From an uncultured Rhizobiaceae group bacterium (lineage in GTDB: Bacteria > Pseudomonadota > Alphaproteobacteria > Rhizobiales > Rhizobiaceae): DNA of 41,763 bases. Both the position numbers and the translations under genes were made by a program. The stretch lies in NCBI GenBank assembly GCA_937930635.1, contig CALHCF010000011.1, positions 1 to 41,763 on the forward strand, given 5' to 3'. The notes below the pieces were generated by a model. That model ran no database searches. It worked only from the letters and a program-made list of their open reading frames with translations, and was not told the origin of the DNA. Shown in pieces: positions 13,654-20,969 of this stretch. Each line of letters starts with the position of its first letter. Position 1 is the stretch's first letter.

Positions 13654-14028
13654 ATGGGAACGAAGAACAATCCAGGCGATTTCGACTGTTACAACGATGC
13701 CGATCCTGATGAACCAATGTTCATTCTTTTGGCTCGTGACAAACATGCTCCCACGCTTGTTTGGCTTTGGGCAACCCTGAGAGAACTGGACGGTGAAGAT
13801 CCCCAAAAGGTGCAGGAAGCTAGAGACTGCGTTTCCTCAATGCTGTCGTTCGCCGCAAAAAACAACCGGCCATCTGTTGGTCTGGGTCAAGCCACTCTGG
13901 CCGGTTGCATGGAGTTGGTAAGAGTTGCGAACCAAGGTGTTGAGAACGCTAAAAACATCGGTACTCAGGACGATCTGATGCGCCTGTTTTTGGGAAAGAC
14001 CACATTTGAAAACGAAGGCACGAAATAG
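13654..14028 (+). CDS. conserved-looking phage hypothetical protein
   Basis: 124 residues from ATG 13654 (AGGAAGGAA upstream). The opening D-P-D-E-P-M-F-I-L-L-A-R-D-K-H-A-P, followed by V-W-L-W, resembles a small helical protein seen in many phages of Proteobacteria; its function is unknown. The remainder is helical with one short Asn/Arg-rich loop. No catalytic motif or membrane span. Confidence 0.7.
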   Translation: MGTKNNPGDFDCYNDADPDEPMFILLARDKHAPTLVWLWATLRELDGEDPQKVQEARDCVSSMLSFAAKNNRPSVGLGQATLAGCMELVRVANQGVENAKNIGTQDDLMRLFLGKTTFENEGTK

Positions 14029-14053
14029 GGCTGCGATAAGGAACGCGTTACCG

Positions 14054-14218
14054 ATGAAAGACCCAATCTATAAGCTGTGGGGGTGCTACGTGGCCGTCAT
14101 GATGGTGGCCGCCCATGTTCTGCCGGGCGGCATATCTGGTGGCATTGTGTTTGCTGTGGCACTTTCCGGTTTTTTTGTTGGGCGCTATAGCGTCACAGCT
14201 GGTTGCCTTGGTAAGTGA
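14054..14218 (+). CDS. tiny two-span membrane protein
   Basis: 54 residues from ATG 14054 behind AAGGAAC. Two hydrophobic stretches (about residues 9-24 and 28-45, the second Gly/Val/Phe-rich) suggest a hairpin in the inner membrane. It lies in the accessory block rather than near lysis genes; possible roles include superinfection exclusion or membrane-stress signalling, without sequence evidence for either. Confidence 0.55.
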   Translation: MKDPIYKLWGCYVAVMMVAAHVLPGGISGGIVFAVALSGFFVGRYSVTAGCLGK

Positions 14219-14231
14219 CGAGGCTATATCC

Positions 14232-14564
14232 ATGCAGCGCACATCAAGACGCGAACGCATACTTGAAAAAATTCTAAGTAATGTGACGGTTGACGAGGTG
14301 AGTGGCTGCTGGATTTGGCAAGGGGGAACCTCTGGAGCCGGTCGCGGCGGTGGCTATGGTCGTATGTGCCTCGATGGGCAAACCGTTGCTGTTCATATTG
14401 TGATGTTTACACATGCGCACGGCTACAAACCATCAAAAAAGCAGGTTGATCACCTTTGTGAAAATCGACTGTGTTGCAATCCCGATCATCTTGAACTGGT
14501 CACCCACCTTGAAAACCAGAGACGTAAGAAAACGAGACAATTGAGGCTTGAGGTAAGATTGTGA
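14232..14564 (+). CDS. HNH homing-endonuclease-like protein (HNH_3 type)
   Basis: 110 residues from ATG 14232. After a basic start, residues about 15-35 (G-C-W-I-W-Q-G) and the core V-D-H-L-C-E-N-R-L-C-C-N-P-D-H-L-E-L-V-T fit PF13392, the HNH nuclease found in many free-standing phage homing endonucleases. The D-H...N...H residues of the metal site are intact. It sits immediately before the cytosine methyltransferase, with which it overlaps by four bases. Confidence 0.88.
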   Translation: MQRTSRRERILEKILSNVTVDEVSGCWIWQGGTSGAGRGGGYGRMCLDGQTVAVHIVMFTHAHGYKPSKKQVDHLCENRLCCNPDHLELVTHLENQRRKKTRQLRLEVRL

Positions 14565-15991
14565 TTTACGGTTCCGTCTGTTCCGGCATCGAGGCTGCCA
14601 CCATTGCGTGGGAGCCTTTGGGCTGGAAACCAAAATTCTTCTCTGAAATCGAAAAGTTTCCATCAGAGGTACTTGCTCACCACTACGGATCAAACATGCC
14701 AGGCGAGCCGCCGGCCAAGAACGGGATACCCAACTATGGCGACTTCACCAAAATCGGAACCGATGCCGGACCTGTTGACCTCCTTGTTGGAGGAACACCC
14801 TGCCAATCCTTCTCGGTCGCGGGAAAGCGCCTTGGACTGGATGACCCGCGTGGTAACCTCGCCCTCGAATATCTCGCACTCGCTCGCCGCCTTGGCGCCC
14901 GCTGGATCGTTTGGGAAAATGTGCCCGGCGTCCTTTCCTCTTTCTCCGTGGACCCGCAGGATGAAAGCGGTGTACGACGCGGACTTGAAAATCTCCAAGC
15001 CGGAGACGAATGGGATGAAAGCAGCGATTTCGCAACCTTCCTCGCATTCGTTCGCGAATGCGGGTATGGGTTCGCCTACAGAGTTCTTGACGCTCAATAT
15101 GTGCGAGTGGACGGCTTTGGACGCGCAGTGCCACAGCGACGAAGGCGTGTGTTCCTTGTCGGATATCTTGGAGACTGGCGACGTGCCGCAGCAGCATTAC
15201 TTGAGCCCGAAGGCATGCGCGGGGATCCTGCGCCGCGCCGAAAAGCGGGGCAAAAACCTGCCCCCACAATTGCAAGCCGCCCTACAGGCGGTGGCGGACT
15301 TGGAACCGACTTCGATTTAGATGGCAGGTTGATTGCAGATGATGTTTCTCACTGCCTTAACGCTGGATCGATGGGGCGACAAGATTGGGAGACTGAGTCG
15401 TTTGTGGCTCGCACTGTGCTTGCAAAAGCCAATGACAGTTTAGCTGAGGATCTGGACAGTTACGCATTCAAGGCGAGTCATTACACACGGGGTAAGGATG
15501 GCGGCCCCTCCAATGTAACGCCGCCGATCTCAGCAGAAGCTGATCGCGGCGATCAAGACATATTAATAGCCTTCGATTGCAAAGGAACTGAGGTTCAGAA
15601 TCAAACTGATGGCGTGCACCCTCCCTTGCGTTCAATGGGCCATCACAAAAGTCATGGGAATGCTGGCGGACACGCTGCGATAGCCATTCAGGAGAGAGCT
15701 GTTTCCGAAGGTCCTCACGACACAGCAAATATGCGCGCTGCGAACGGTGGGTCCAGTCGGTCATACATAGCAGAAACCTGGGCGGTTCGTCGCCTAACAC
15801 CCCTCGAATGCGAACGGCTTCAAGGGTTCCCCGATAATTACACAGCGATTCCACGAAAAGGAAAACCGGCGTGTGATTGCCCGGACGGGCCTCGATACAA
15901 GGCGTTTGGAAATTCCATGGCGGTGAACGTCATGCGTTGGATTGGTCGGCGTATTGAGATGGTGGAGAGGTTGGACCGTGACCAACTTTAA
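14561..15991 (+). CDS. DNA cytosine-5 methyltransferase
   Basis: 476 residues starting at GTG 14561. All landmarks of the C5 class are present: motif I S-V-C-S-G-I-E-A-A, the catalytic G-G-T-P-C-Q-S-F-S (Cys 81), W-E-N-V-P-G at 118-123, P-Q-R-R-R-R-V-F in the middle, and A-F-G-N-S-M-A-V-N-V near the end. The long segment at about residues 215-415 holds the target recognition region. No cognate restriction enzyme is nearby, so it probably protects phage DNA against host restriction. An overlapping 238-codon open frame in another phase is a shadow. Confidence 0.93.
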   Translation: MIYGSVCSGIEAATIAWEPLGWKPKFFSEIEKFPSEVLAHHYGSNMPGEPPAKNGIPNYGDFTKIGTDAGPVDLLVGGTPCQSFSVAGKRLGLDDPRGNLALEYLALARRLGARWIVWENVPGVLSSFSVDPQDESGVRRGLENLQAGDEWDESSDFATFLAFVRECGYGFAYRVLDAQYVRVDGFGRAVPQRRRRVFLVGYLGDWRRAAAALLEPEGMRGDPAPRRKAGQKPAPTIASRPTGGGGLGTDFDLDGRLIADDVSHCLNAGSMGRQDWETESFVARTVLAKANDSLAEDLDSYAFKASHYTRGKDGGPSNVTPPISAEADRGDQDILIAFDCKGTEVQNQTDGVHPPLRSMGHHKSHGNAGGHAAIAIQERAVSEGPHDTANMRAANGGSSRSYIAETWAVRRLTPLECERLQGFPDNYTAIPRKGKPACDCPDGPRYKAFGNSMAVNVMRWIGRRIEMVERLDRDQL

Positions 15992-16000
15992 GGTGACTTT

Positions 16001-16671
16001 ATGACCGACACACCGGGGGCTCATGGTCTTTTTGCTGCAACGGGCAAAAAATCAAAGCCGGTTTATGTGCGCGATGGCGATGGGAATAAAAAAAAAGCAT
16101 TGTATCTACCGAGAAACGGTGATGATTTTTACCCAACTCCATCAGAGCCAACTCGTTCTTTTTGCAAGGCGGAAATGTCACGGCTTCTGCAATTCGAACA
16201 AATTTTCGAATGCGCGGCCGGCGATGGAAAAATGGCAAGTGATCTGGAGGAGTGTACTGGCCTCAATATCTTAAAGTCTGATCTCATTGATCGCGGGTGC
16301 GGCGCGAACATCTGCGATTTTTATGATTTAACCACATTGCCGGCAAACACCTGCATTATCACTAACCCGCCTTTCAGTGAGTGTCACGGTGACCCCAAAT
16401 GGGTGCGTCATGCGCTAGAAGTCCTCAAAGCGCCATACCTAGCGTTGCTTTTCCGCTGCAATGGCTGGGCACAGCTCAGAAGCAGCCCATATGGCGAGAA
16501 CACAAGCCATCACGGATATACCTCATGCGCTGGCGGATTGATTTCACCGGGCAAGGTGCGCCACCAATGCTCAACGCATGGTATGTCTGGGATGATCAAC
16601 ATGACGGCGATGAATGTTTTTTCAGGATGATCGACAAAACAGATGATCCAAGGCAGGGCGTTTTGGTATGA
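16001..16671 (+). pseudogene. N6-adenine methyltransferase-like gene with a -1 frameshift
   Basis: The frame from ATG 16001 (AAGGTG upstream) gives D-D-F-Y-P-T-P-S-E-P, motif I F-E-C-A-A-G-D-G at 69-76 and catalytic N-P-P-F at 122-125, typical of phage adenine-N6 methyltransferases. After residue 150 the translation loses sense and stops at 16630. The -1 frame from about 16450 continues properly: P-L-Q-W-L-G, then W-R-E-H-K-P-S-R-I-Y and W-R-I-D-F-T-G-Q-G-A-P-P, to a stop at 16671 that overlaps the next ATG. One missing T in TTTT at 16449-16452 would explain it. Options are a real lesion, a sequencing error or programmed slippage. Confidence 0.75.
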
Positions 16672-16799
16672 ACGAAGCCATATTTCAAAATGCCGCTGTT
16701 GATGTGCTGGGCCAAGAGGATGCATCATGGCTTGAGTGGTGCAATGGTGATGGTTCAGCGGAAATCACCGCAATACAGGATTACAAAATTTTATCGTAA
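16668..16799 (+). CDS. small hypothetical protein
   Basis: 43 residues; ATGA overlap with the end of the -1 frame of the adenine methyltransferase, which supports that frame as the true C-terminus. Acidic, with W-L-E-W-C in the middle. No family recognised. It is followed by a strong hairpin. Confidence 0.45.
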   Translation: MNEAIFQNAAVDVLGQEDASWLEWCNGDGSAEITAIQDYKILS

Positions 16800-16803
16800 A
16801 AAT

Positions 16804-16832
16804 AGCGCTCAGGCTCGGTCAGTCTGGGCGCT
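16804..16832. other. strong hairpin without T-run
   Basis: AGCGCTCAGGCT (16804-16815) pairs over all 12 positions (two wobbles) with AGTCTGGGCGCT (16821-16832), leaving a five-base CGGTC loop. No T-run follows, so it is not a classical terminator; it could stabilise or punctuate the transcript between 16799 and the gene at 16857. Confidence 0.55.
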
Positions 16833-16856
16833 GCAACTCACGACCAAAGGAGGAAT

Positions 16857-17057
16857 ATGATGGAACACATCATGCAATTTTTTGAATACAAGCACTTGCC
16901 TGATCATCTTCAAAAGATCAGTGCGCCTTTCGGGGTTTTGGCGGCCGAAGTTGTTGACACGGTGCCACGCAATCCTGAACGCACGGTTGCGTTGCGGAAA
17001 TTGCTTGAAGCTAAAGACGCTGCTGTTCGTGCAGCGGTATCCAAGGGGGAGTCGTGA
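16857..17057 (+). CDS. conserved small phage protein (MEHIMQFF-type)
   Basis: 66 residues (or 65 from ATG 16860) behind AAAGGAGG. The sequence E-H-I-M-Q-F-F-E-Y-K-H-L-P-D-H-L-Q and later P-R-N-P-E-R-T-V-A-L-R-K-L-L-E-A-K-D-A-A-V-R matches a very widespread small phage protein of unknown function, usually encoded next to small accessory proteins, as here. All helical. Confidence 0.8.
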   Translation: MMEHIMQFFEYKHLPDHLQKISAPFGVLAAEVVDTVPRNPERTVALRKLLEAKDAAVRAAVSKGES

Positions 17058-17602
17058 TGAGAAAATTCATGTCACACAAAGTAGTTCATGCTGCTAAAAT
17101 AATATCTGCTGAAAAGCAAGAGGATGGGCGCTGGCACTTCATGCGTGAGGGGGCTGTGCACGACACCACAACCGTTGAGGAATCGCCACGGTTCAAGATG
17201 ACCAAAAATGATCTGGGGTATGTCGTCCATTACGCTGATGGATATATATCTTGGTCGCCAACAAAGGCGTTTGAGGAAGGTTATACGGCAATCGAGGGCG
17301 ATACGGCTTTTGCTGACGCGCGGCCTGACGCCAATATGTCCTTTGGCGACGCCCTGCTTAAGCTTCGTGATGGGAAAAAAGTTTGTCGCGCCGGCTGGAA
17401 TGGCAAGGATATGTGGCTAGTTCTCGTTGGCGGGACGCCTGACATGGAGTTGACGCCAGGCACCGTTTACCACCAAGCCGGACTTACTCACGTCTCGATT
17501 GATGCCCATATCGATATGATGACGGCGGGCGGAACGATGCAACCGGGTTGGCTTGCCTCTCAAGCGGACATGCTTGCAGATGACTGGCTTGTCATTGATT
17601 AA
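17057..17602 (+). CDS. Tad2-like (DUF2829) putative anti-Thoeris protein fused to a phage N-terminal domain
   Basis: 181 residues; ATG 17057 overlaps the previous stop, with GGGGGAG upstream. Residues 94-181 show the full DUF2829/Tad2-like pattern: M-S-F-G-D-A-L-L-K-L, G-K-K-V-C-R-A-G-W-N-G, M-W-L-V-L-V, I-D-A-H-I-D-M-M-T-A and P-G-W-L-A-S-Q-A-D-M-L-A-D-D-W. The Tad2 family blocks Thoeris defence by sequestering its cyclic ADP-ribose-type signal. Residues 1-85 are a separate domain frequent in phages, ending Y-I-S-W-S-P-T-K-A-F-E-E-G-Y. Family assignment is firm; sponge activity of this copy is inferred. Confidence 0.87.
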   Translation: MRKFMSHKVVHAAKIISAEKQEDGRWHFMREGAVHDTTTVEESPRFKMTKNDLGYVVHYADGYISWSPTKAFEEGYTAIEGDTAFADARPDANMSFGDALLKLRDGKKVCRAGWNGKDMWLVLVGGTPDMELTPGTVYHQAGLTHVSIDAHIDMMTAGGTMQPGWLASQADMLADDWLVID

Positions 17603-17667
17603 CCGTTGCAAGCGCGACCCAAAAATGTAATGCGTGTTGCCGTGCAAATCAGAAAGGGAAGGTCGAT

Positions 17668-17928
17668 ATGGATTTCAAGGTAGCAAACTTTTTAGCCGCG
17701 CTCATTGTTGGCGCGCTGTCAACGTTGTCGCTTGTCATGGCTGGAGCTATTTTGGGCAACAGTCATGCAATAACTGCCGGTCTGATTTCTTCCGGATCGG
17801 CATATTGCTGTCAGCTACTCATACACAATCGAGAGGTTAATGCCGCCAACGTCAAATTTTGGCCTGCCGCATTCCAAATAGTATCAATTGTCTCGTGGCT
17901 TTATGCGTTTGTTGCCCTAGCTTTTTAA
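17668..17928 (+). CDS. small multi-span membrane protein
   Basis: 86 residues from ATG 17668 (GGGAAGG upstream). Three hydrophobic stretches (about 8-28, 33-50 and 66-85) suggest a three-span inner-membrane protein; the C-terminal aromatic span ends at the last residue. It lies between the Tad2-like gene and the small terminase, away from the lysis cassette. No family recognised; a holin-like or exclusion function is possible. Confidence 0.6.
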   Translation: MDFKVANFLAALIVGALSTLSLVMAGAILGNSHAITAGLISSGSAYCCQLLIHNREVNAANVKFWPAAFQIVSIVSWLYAFVALAF

Positions 17929-17941
17929 TTGGAGATATTCC

Positions 17942-18433
17942 TTGCAGGACGACAACAAGCCGGAAAAACCAAAAGAAGATGCGCTTAACACCCGCACACA
18001 AGAAGTGTGGGAAGCAGCTCGCGATTGGGGTGGTAGGCCGCCAACGTACGACAATCCGGAAGATTTGCAGGCAGATGTTACTGCCTATCTCCAGTGGGTT
18101 GCAGAAAACCCGCTATGGGAAATCAAGGCGTTCGGCACAGGGTTGGTGTGTAAAGTCCCCAAAAAACGCTATCCAACGGCGTCGGGCTGCGCACTATTTT
18201 GTGGTGTGGCGCCGCGCACCTGGCGCTCATGGAAGGCCCCCGGTCACTTGTTGTGTGATGTGGTTGAGCAGGCAGAGGAGCTTATGCTGCAAATCAAGAT
18301 GGAAGGAGCTGCTTCCGGGTTCTTCAATTCAACAATCGTCGCCCGTGATGTTGGACTTAAGGACAAGACTGAGGTTGACCAGAACATGACGGTCAACGTG
18401 ATCGATAATTTTGACGGCGAAACAGAGGAGTAG
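17942..18433 (+). CDS. terS: terminase small subunit
   Basis: 163 residues starting at TTG 17942, seven bases after GGAG. Early residues include G-G-R-P-P-T-Y-D-N-P-E-D-L; the middle has a helix-turn-helix-like C-A-L-F-C-G-V-A-P-R-T-W-R-S-W; the C-terminal F-F-N-S-T-I-V-A-R-D-V-G-L-K-D-K-T-E is the hallmark of small terminase subunits of the P22 gp3/DNA-packaging type. It recognises phage DNA and starts packaging with the large subunit. Unusually, the large-subunit gene is 2.5 kb downstream, with nine small genes in between. Confidence 0.85.
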   Translation: MQDDNKPEKPKEDALNTRTQEVWEAARDWGGRPPTYDNPEDLQADVTAYLQWVAENPLWEIKAFGTGLVCKVPKKRYPTASGCALFCGVAPRTWRSWKAPGHLLCDVVEQAEELMLQIKMEGAASGFFNSTIVARDVGLKDKTEVDQNMTVNVIDNFDGETEE

Positions 18434-18437
18434 CGCC

Positions 18438-18614
18438 ATGCGAAGCGACAACAAAAAAGAAATCGACGGCATTTTGGCATCGACAAAGGATTGGAATGGT
18501 GAGCAAGGATTGATCGTTCCGCCTGCGCTGGCAAAGCAGCTTAAAGATAATGGGTTTGAGAGCGGTTATTCAGAAAGCCGCCCAATTCCGTTGAGGGGTA
18601 AGCGTCATGACTAA
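18438..18614 (+). CDS. hypothetical small protein
   Basis: 58 residues from ATG 18438 (GAGGAG upstream). Charged N-terminus, then I-V-P-P-A-L-A-K-Q-L-K-D-N-G-F and a basic end. No family recognised. It overlaps the next gene by eight bases. Confidence 0.55.
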   Translation: MRSDNKKEIDGILASTKDWNGEQGLIVPPALAKQLKDNGFESGYSESRPIPLRGKRHD

Positions 18615-19275
18615 AAAAACTAAAATGCATCTCGATCCTGACAGCCTTGATTTGAAGTGCAACATGGGCGTTCTTCTGGCAGCGCACAATGCGACGGGTG
18701 GATCATCTAGTCGAATGTATTTGAATTACATGCTGTTGGAGCCTCACCCAGAGGGTGGCATTATTGTTGTGGCAACAAACGGCACTGTTCTTGTGTGCCA
18801 TCATGACAAAACAGCAATAATGAACCAGCCCAGAGCTCTGTTGCGGTTGCCTAAGATGTTTCGAAAGTCGAAGCTCTGGAATCGTAGATTTTCGGTAGAA
18901 CAAGGGCTGTGCAGTGTGCAGGATCTCGACCTCGCATTTGGAGTTAGGGGATGCTTTGCGCTTAATGGGTATTATCCTGGTTGGCGCAGCACACTGCCCA
19001 AAATGCATGATCTAACTGATGCGTTTCCACCTATCAACGAGAAGCTTTTGAATAAGATCGGCAAGAGTGTAAATTTGAACCCTGGCATACGTGGAATAGT
19101 TCTGCGCAAACCGGCTGGTGACGACACGGGGCCATTGGTCGTTTTTCCAGCTGACGGGGCGGCATCTTTTGGTCTTGTTATGCCAAAGAGGAAGCTGGGA
19201 GGTCAGACTCAAAGCAAAAAGCTGTTTGACTATCAGCTCTCCATGGCCCCGCTCTTTGCTGGAGAAAAACAATGA
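18607..19275 (+). CDS. sliding-clamp-like (DNA polymerase III beta-fold) protein
   Basis: 222 residues from ATG 18607. The layout is that of short phage proteins related to bacterial DnaN: Y-L-N-Y-M-L-L-E-P-H near the start, I-I-V-V-A-T-N-G-T-V-L (the clamp's A-T-D/N-G strand), F-A-L-N-G-Y-Y-P-G-W-R-S-T-L-P and later I-N-E-K-L-L-N-K-I and P-L-V-V-F-P. About 220 residues is shorter than the 366-residue cellular clamp. It may compete with or adapt the host clamp, since no phage polymerase was found. The assignment rests on pattern, not alignment. Confidence 0.6.
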   Translation: MTKKTKMHLDPDSLDLKCNMGVLLAAHNATGGSSSRMYLNYMLLEPHPEGGIIVVATNGTVLVCHHDKTAIMNQPRALLRLPKMFRKSKLWNRRFSVEQGLCSVQDLDLAFGVRGCFALNGYYPGWRSTLPKMHDLTDAFPPINEKLLNKIGKSVNLNPGIRGIVLRKPAGDDTGPLVVFPADGAASFGLVMPKRKLGGQTQSKKLFDYQLSMAPLFAGEKQ

Positions 19276-19724
19276 TCCAGACTGTGCCAATGAGAGACAT
19301 TCCAGAAGAATTTTTGCGCGCCATGGCTCAGGAGGGAATCATTTCGAATGCTGACTATTCGAATGAGATACGCGAACGCAACAAAGCGACAACTGTTTGC
19401 CTTGACGATGGAGCGAAAGGCATGTCTTCTCAGACCCTAGCTGGGATGATTATCAACGCCCTTCCAGCGCGTCATGGATTCGGACTTTCATTGAGACACA
19501 ATCCTCATTTTGGCTATCATGAAAGCGTCGGGGAGTACCTCAATTCTCATGATGGGTATGAGCAAAGCGAATGGATTTCTGAGCAGGATTATCAAAAGTC
19601 GCTTGCGACGGGTGAGCTGTGGGAGTTGATCTGGTATCCAGACTCTCCGGTTGGATCATACACTATTCGCGGAGCCACTTTAGAGGCGATTTTGATTGGT
19701 GTGATCGGTGATGGTTATGACTAG
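19272..19724 (+). CDS. hypothetical protein
   Basis: 150 residues; ATGA overlap with the clamp-like gene. Mixed alpha/beta composition with a long polar middle (H-E-S-V-G-E-Y-L-N-S-H-D-G-Y-E-Q-S-E-W-I) and a C-terminal hydrophobic strand/helix. No recognised motif. Its last bases overlap the next gene. Confidence 0.6.
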   Translation: MIQTVPMRDIPEEFLRAMAQEGIISNADYSNEIRERNKATTVCLDDGAKGMSSQTLAGMIINALPARHGFGLSLRHNPHFGYHESVGEYLNSHDGYEQSEWISEQDYQKSLATGELWELIWYPDSPVGSYTIRGATLEAILIGVIGDGYD

Positions 19725-20211
19725 GGAGGTTGATACTGATCTGCGCTATCAAACTCAGGCGAATCGCCATGATCCCGCGAACGGCATTTACGGCGATTGC
19801 GCACGGACTGCCATTGCTTGCATGCTGGAGGTTCCGCGTGATGATGTTCCACACTTTTATGAGTTTGATGGAGATCCAGATTTTTACAAGAAGATGGATG
19901 CCTGGTTGCGCGATCACGGACTTGCTCGTGTCAGCATGGCTTTCAACGGCGATGATGGGTTGAATTCTGTGCTGAGTTGTATCGGGCATCTCAATCCGGG
20001 CTTGAGGTTTCTTCTGGTCGGCGCAAGCAAGACTGGCGTAAACCATGTTGTTATCTGCCAGGATGGAAAGATTGATCACGATCCATCAATCACGCAATCT
20101 GGCATCGTTGGCCCATGCGAGCCCGATGGCTTTTATTGGATGGAGTTCTTCACGCCAACGAGGTTCGTTGATGGCAAAGAAAATAGACGCGCAGACATAG
20201 GAGGTGATTGA
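19717..20211 (+). CDS. papain-like/C39-like hydrolase candidate, phage conserved
   Basis: 164 residues from ATG 19717 (GTG 19708 and ATG 19711 are in frame). It carries G-D-C-A-R-T-A-I-A-C-M-L followed by V-P-H-F, and later V-N-H-V-V-I-C and D-H-D-P-S. This order of Cys, His and Asp is that of small cysteine-peptidase-fold proteins common in phages, where the substrate is unknown. All three candidate catalytic residues are present. A de-ubiquitin-like or amidase role would be guesswork. Confidence 0.6.
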   Translation: MTREVDTDLRYQTQANRHDPANGIYGDCARTAIACMLEVPRDDVPHFYEFDGDPDFYKKMDAWLRDHGLARVSMAFNGDDGLNSVLSCIGHLNPGLRFLLVGASKTGVNHVVICQDGKIDHDPSITQSGIVGPCEPDGFYWMEFFTPTRFVDGKENRRADIGGD

Positions 20212-20213
20212 TT

Positions 20214-20381
20214 GTGCGTGACTATAACACGTTAAGGTTTGTAGCCTGGGCTACGTTGCTTTTGCCGCCAGCGTTTGAGTATGCTTTTGGTTGGTTATCC
20301 CTAGATTTCGGCGCTCTTGTTCAGTGCGCGTTGACACTTCTTTGTACAACACTTGTGCTTGAGAAGCTGGAGCGATGGTAA
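20214..20381 (+). CDS. tiny membrane protein
   Basis: 55 residues from GTG 20214, supported by a full AGGAGG nine bases upstream. Two hydrophobic stretches (about 8-24 and 30-47) separated by G-W-L-S-L-D-F-G, with a charged C-terminus L-E-K-L-E-R-W. No family recognised. Confidence 0.6.
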   Translation: MRDYNTLRFVAWATLLLPPAFEYAFGWLSLDFGALVQCALTLLCTTLVLEKLERW

Positions 20382-20393
20382 GGAAAACATTCG

Positions 20394-20585
20394 ATGAAAC
20401 ACTCACCTACACGTGTCGTGCTTTATAATCGCAGATACCCGATGGTGCCTGGTTTGATTGTAGCAGAGCGGTTGGCTTTCGACGGCAAGCTAGAACGAAA
20501 TGTATGGTCAAGCCCAAAGTGCGTTGCAACCGCAACGGAAGAGCTTGCAGCGGCGACTACCGATAACAAAAAAAGGAGAGATTAA
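20394..20585 (+). CDS. small basic protein
   Basis: 63 residues from ATG 20394 with AAGGAAA upstream. Contains R-V-V-L-Y-N-R-R-Y-P-M-V-P-G-L-I-V and a Lys/Arg end. Strand-rich N-terminus; no motif recognised. Confidence 0.5.
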   Translation: MKHSPTRVVLYNRRYPMVPGLIVAERLAFDGKLERNVWSSPKCVATATEELAAATTDNKKRRD

Positions 20586-20587
20586 AA

Positions 20588-20737
20588 ATGTTGGATGTTG
20601 TTCTGACGATTGTTGTTCTTGCTGTAATTATTTTGTTTTTTTTGATGATGATAGCCGTGCGAGTGAAGATATTAACAAGAAAATGGCTGCACCAAAACGA
20701 TGATGCGGCGGAGCTGTATCGTGATTTGTTCCGATGA
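20588..20737 (+). CDS. single-span membrane mini-protein
   Basis: 49 residues from ATG 20588 with AAAGGAGAG upstream. Residues 2-24 are continuously hydrophobic (Val/Leu/Ile/Phe), followed by a basic segment V-R-V-K-I-L-T-R-K-W and an acidic tail. This is an N-out/C-in or signal-anchor topology. No family recognised. Confidence 0.55.
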   Translation: MLDVVLTIVVLAVIILFFLMMIAVRVKILTRKWLHQNDDAAELYRDLFR

Positions 20738-20933
20738 CTACGCCGCTTTGTTGGGGAAGCGACTGATGGATGATGGCTATGCTCAGGCAAAGATCAAATT
20801 TTTAGAGCACAGGATTTATGTCTTGCGCCAATTGATCGATAAGCGCGGTGGGACACAATCTCTCAATGGAGCGCTCAAGCATTTTGTAGAGATGCTGGCA
20901 GATTACAAAAGAATGCGGCCGCCTGTGAGGTGA
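20721..20933 (+). CDS. hypothetical helical protein
   Basis: 70 residues from GTG 20721, chosen because GGAG sits seven bases upstream; ATG 20766 would give 55 residues. Mostly helical with charged residues (K-I-K-F-L-E-H-R-I-Y-V-L-R-Q-L-I-D-K). It overlaps the membrane mini-protein by 17 bases and precedes the large terminase. Confidence 0.5.
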   Translation: MICSDDYAALLGKRLMDDGYAQAKIKFLEHRIYVLRQLIDKRGGTQSLNGALKHFVEMLADYKRMRPPVR

Positions 20934-20969
20934 ATCTGCTCTATTCACAATTCTGCGGAACTGGCCTAA

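Noticed and set aside
14604..15320. 238-codon alternative frame within the cytosine methyltransferase
   Set aside because: The other frame carries every C5-methyltransferase motif; this one has no recognisable content and no ribosome binding site.
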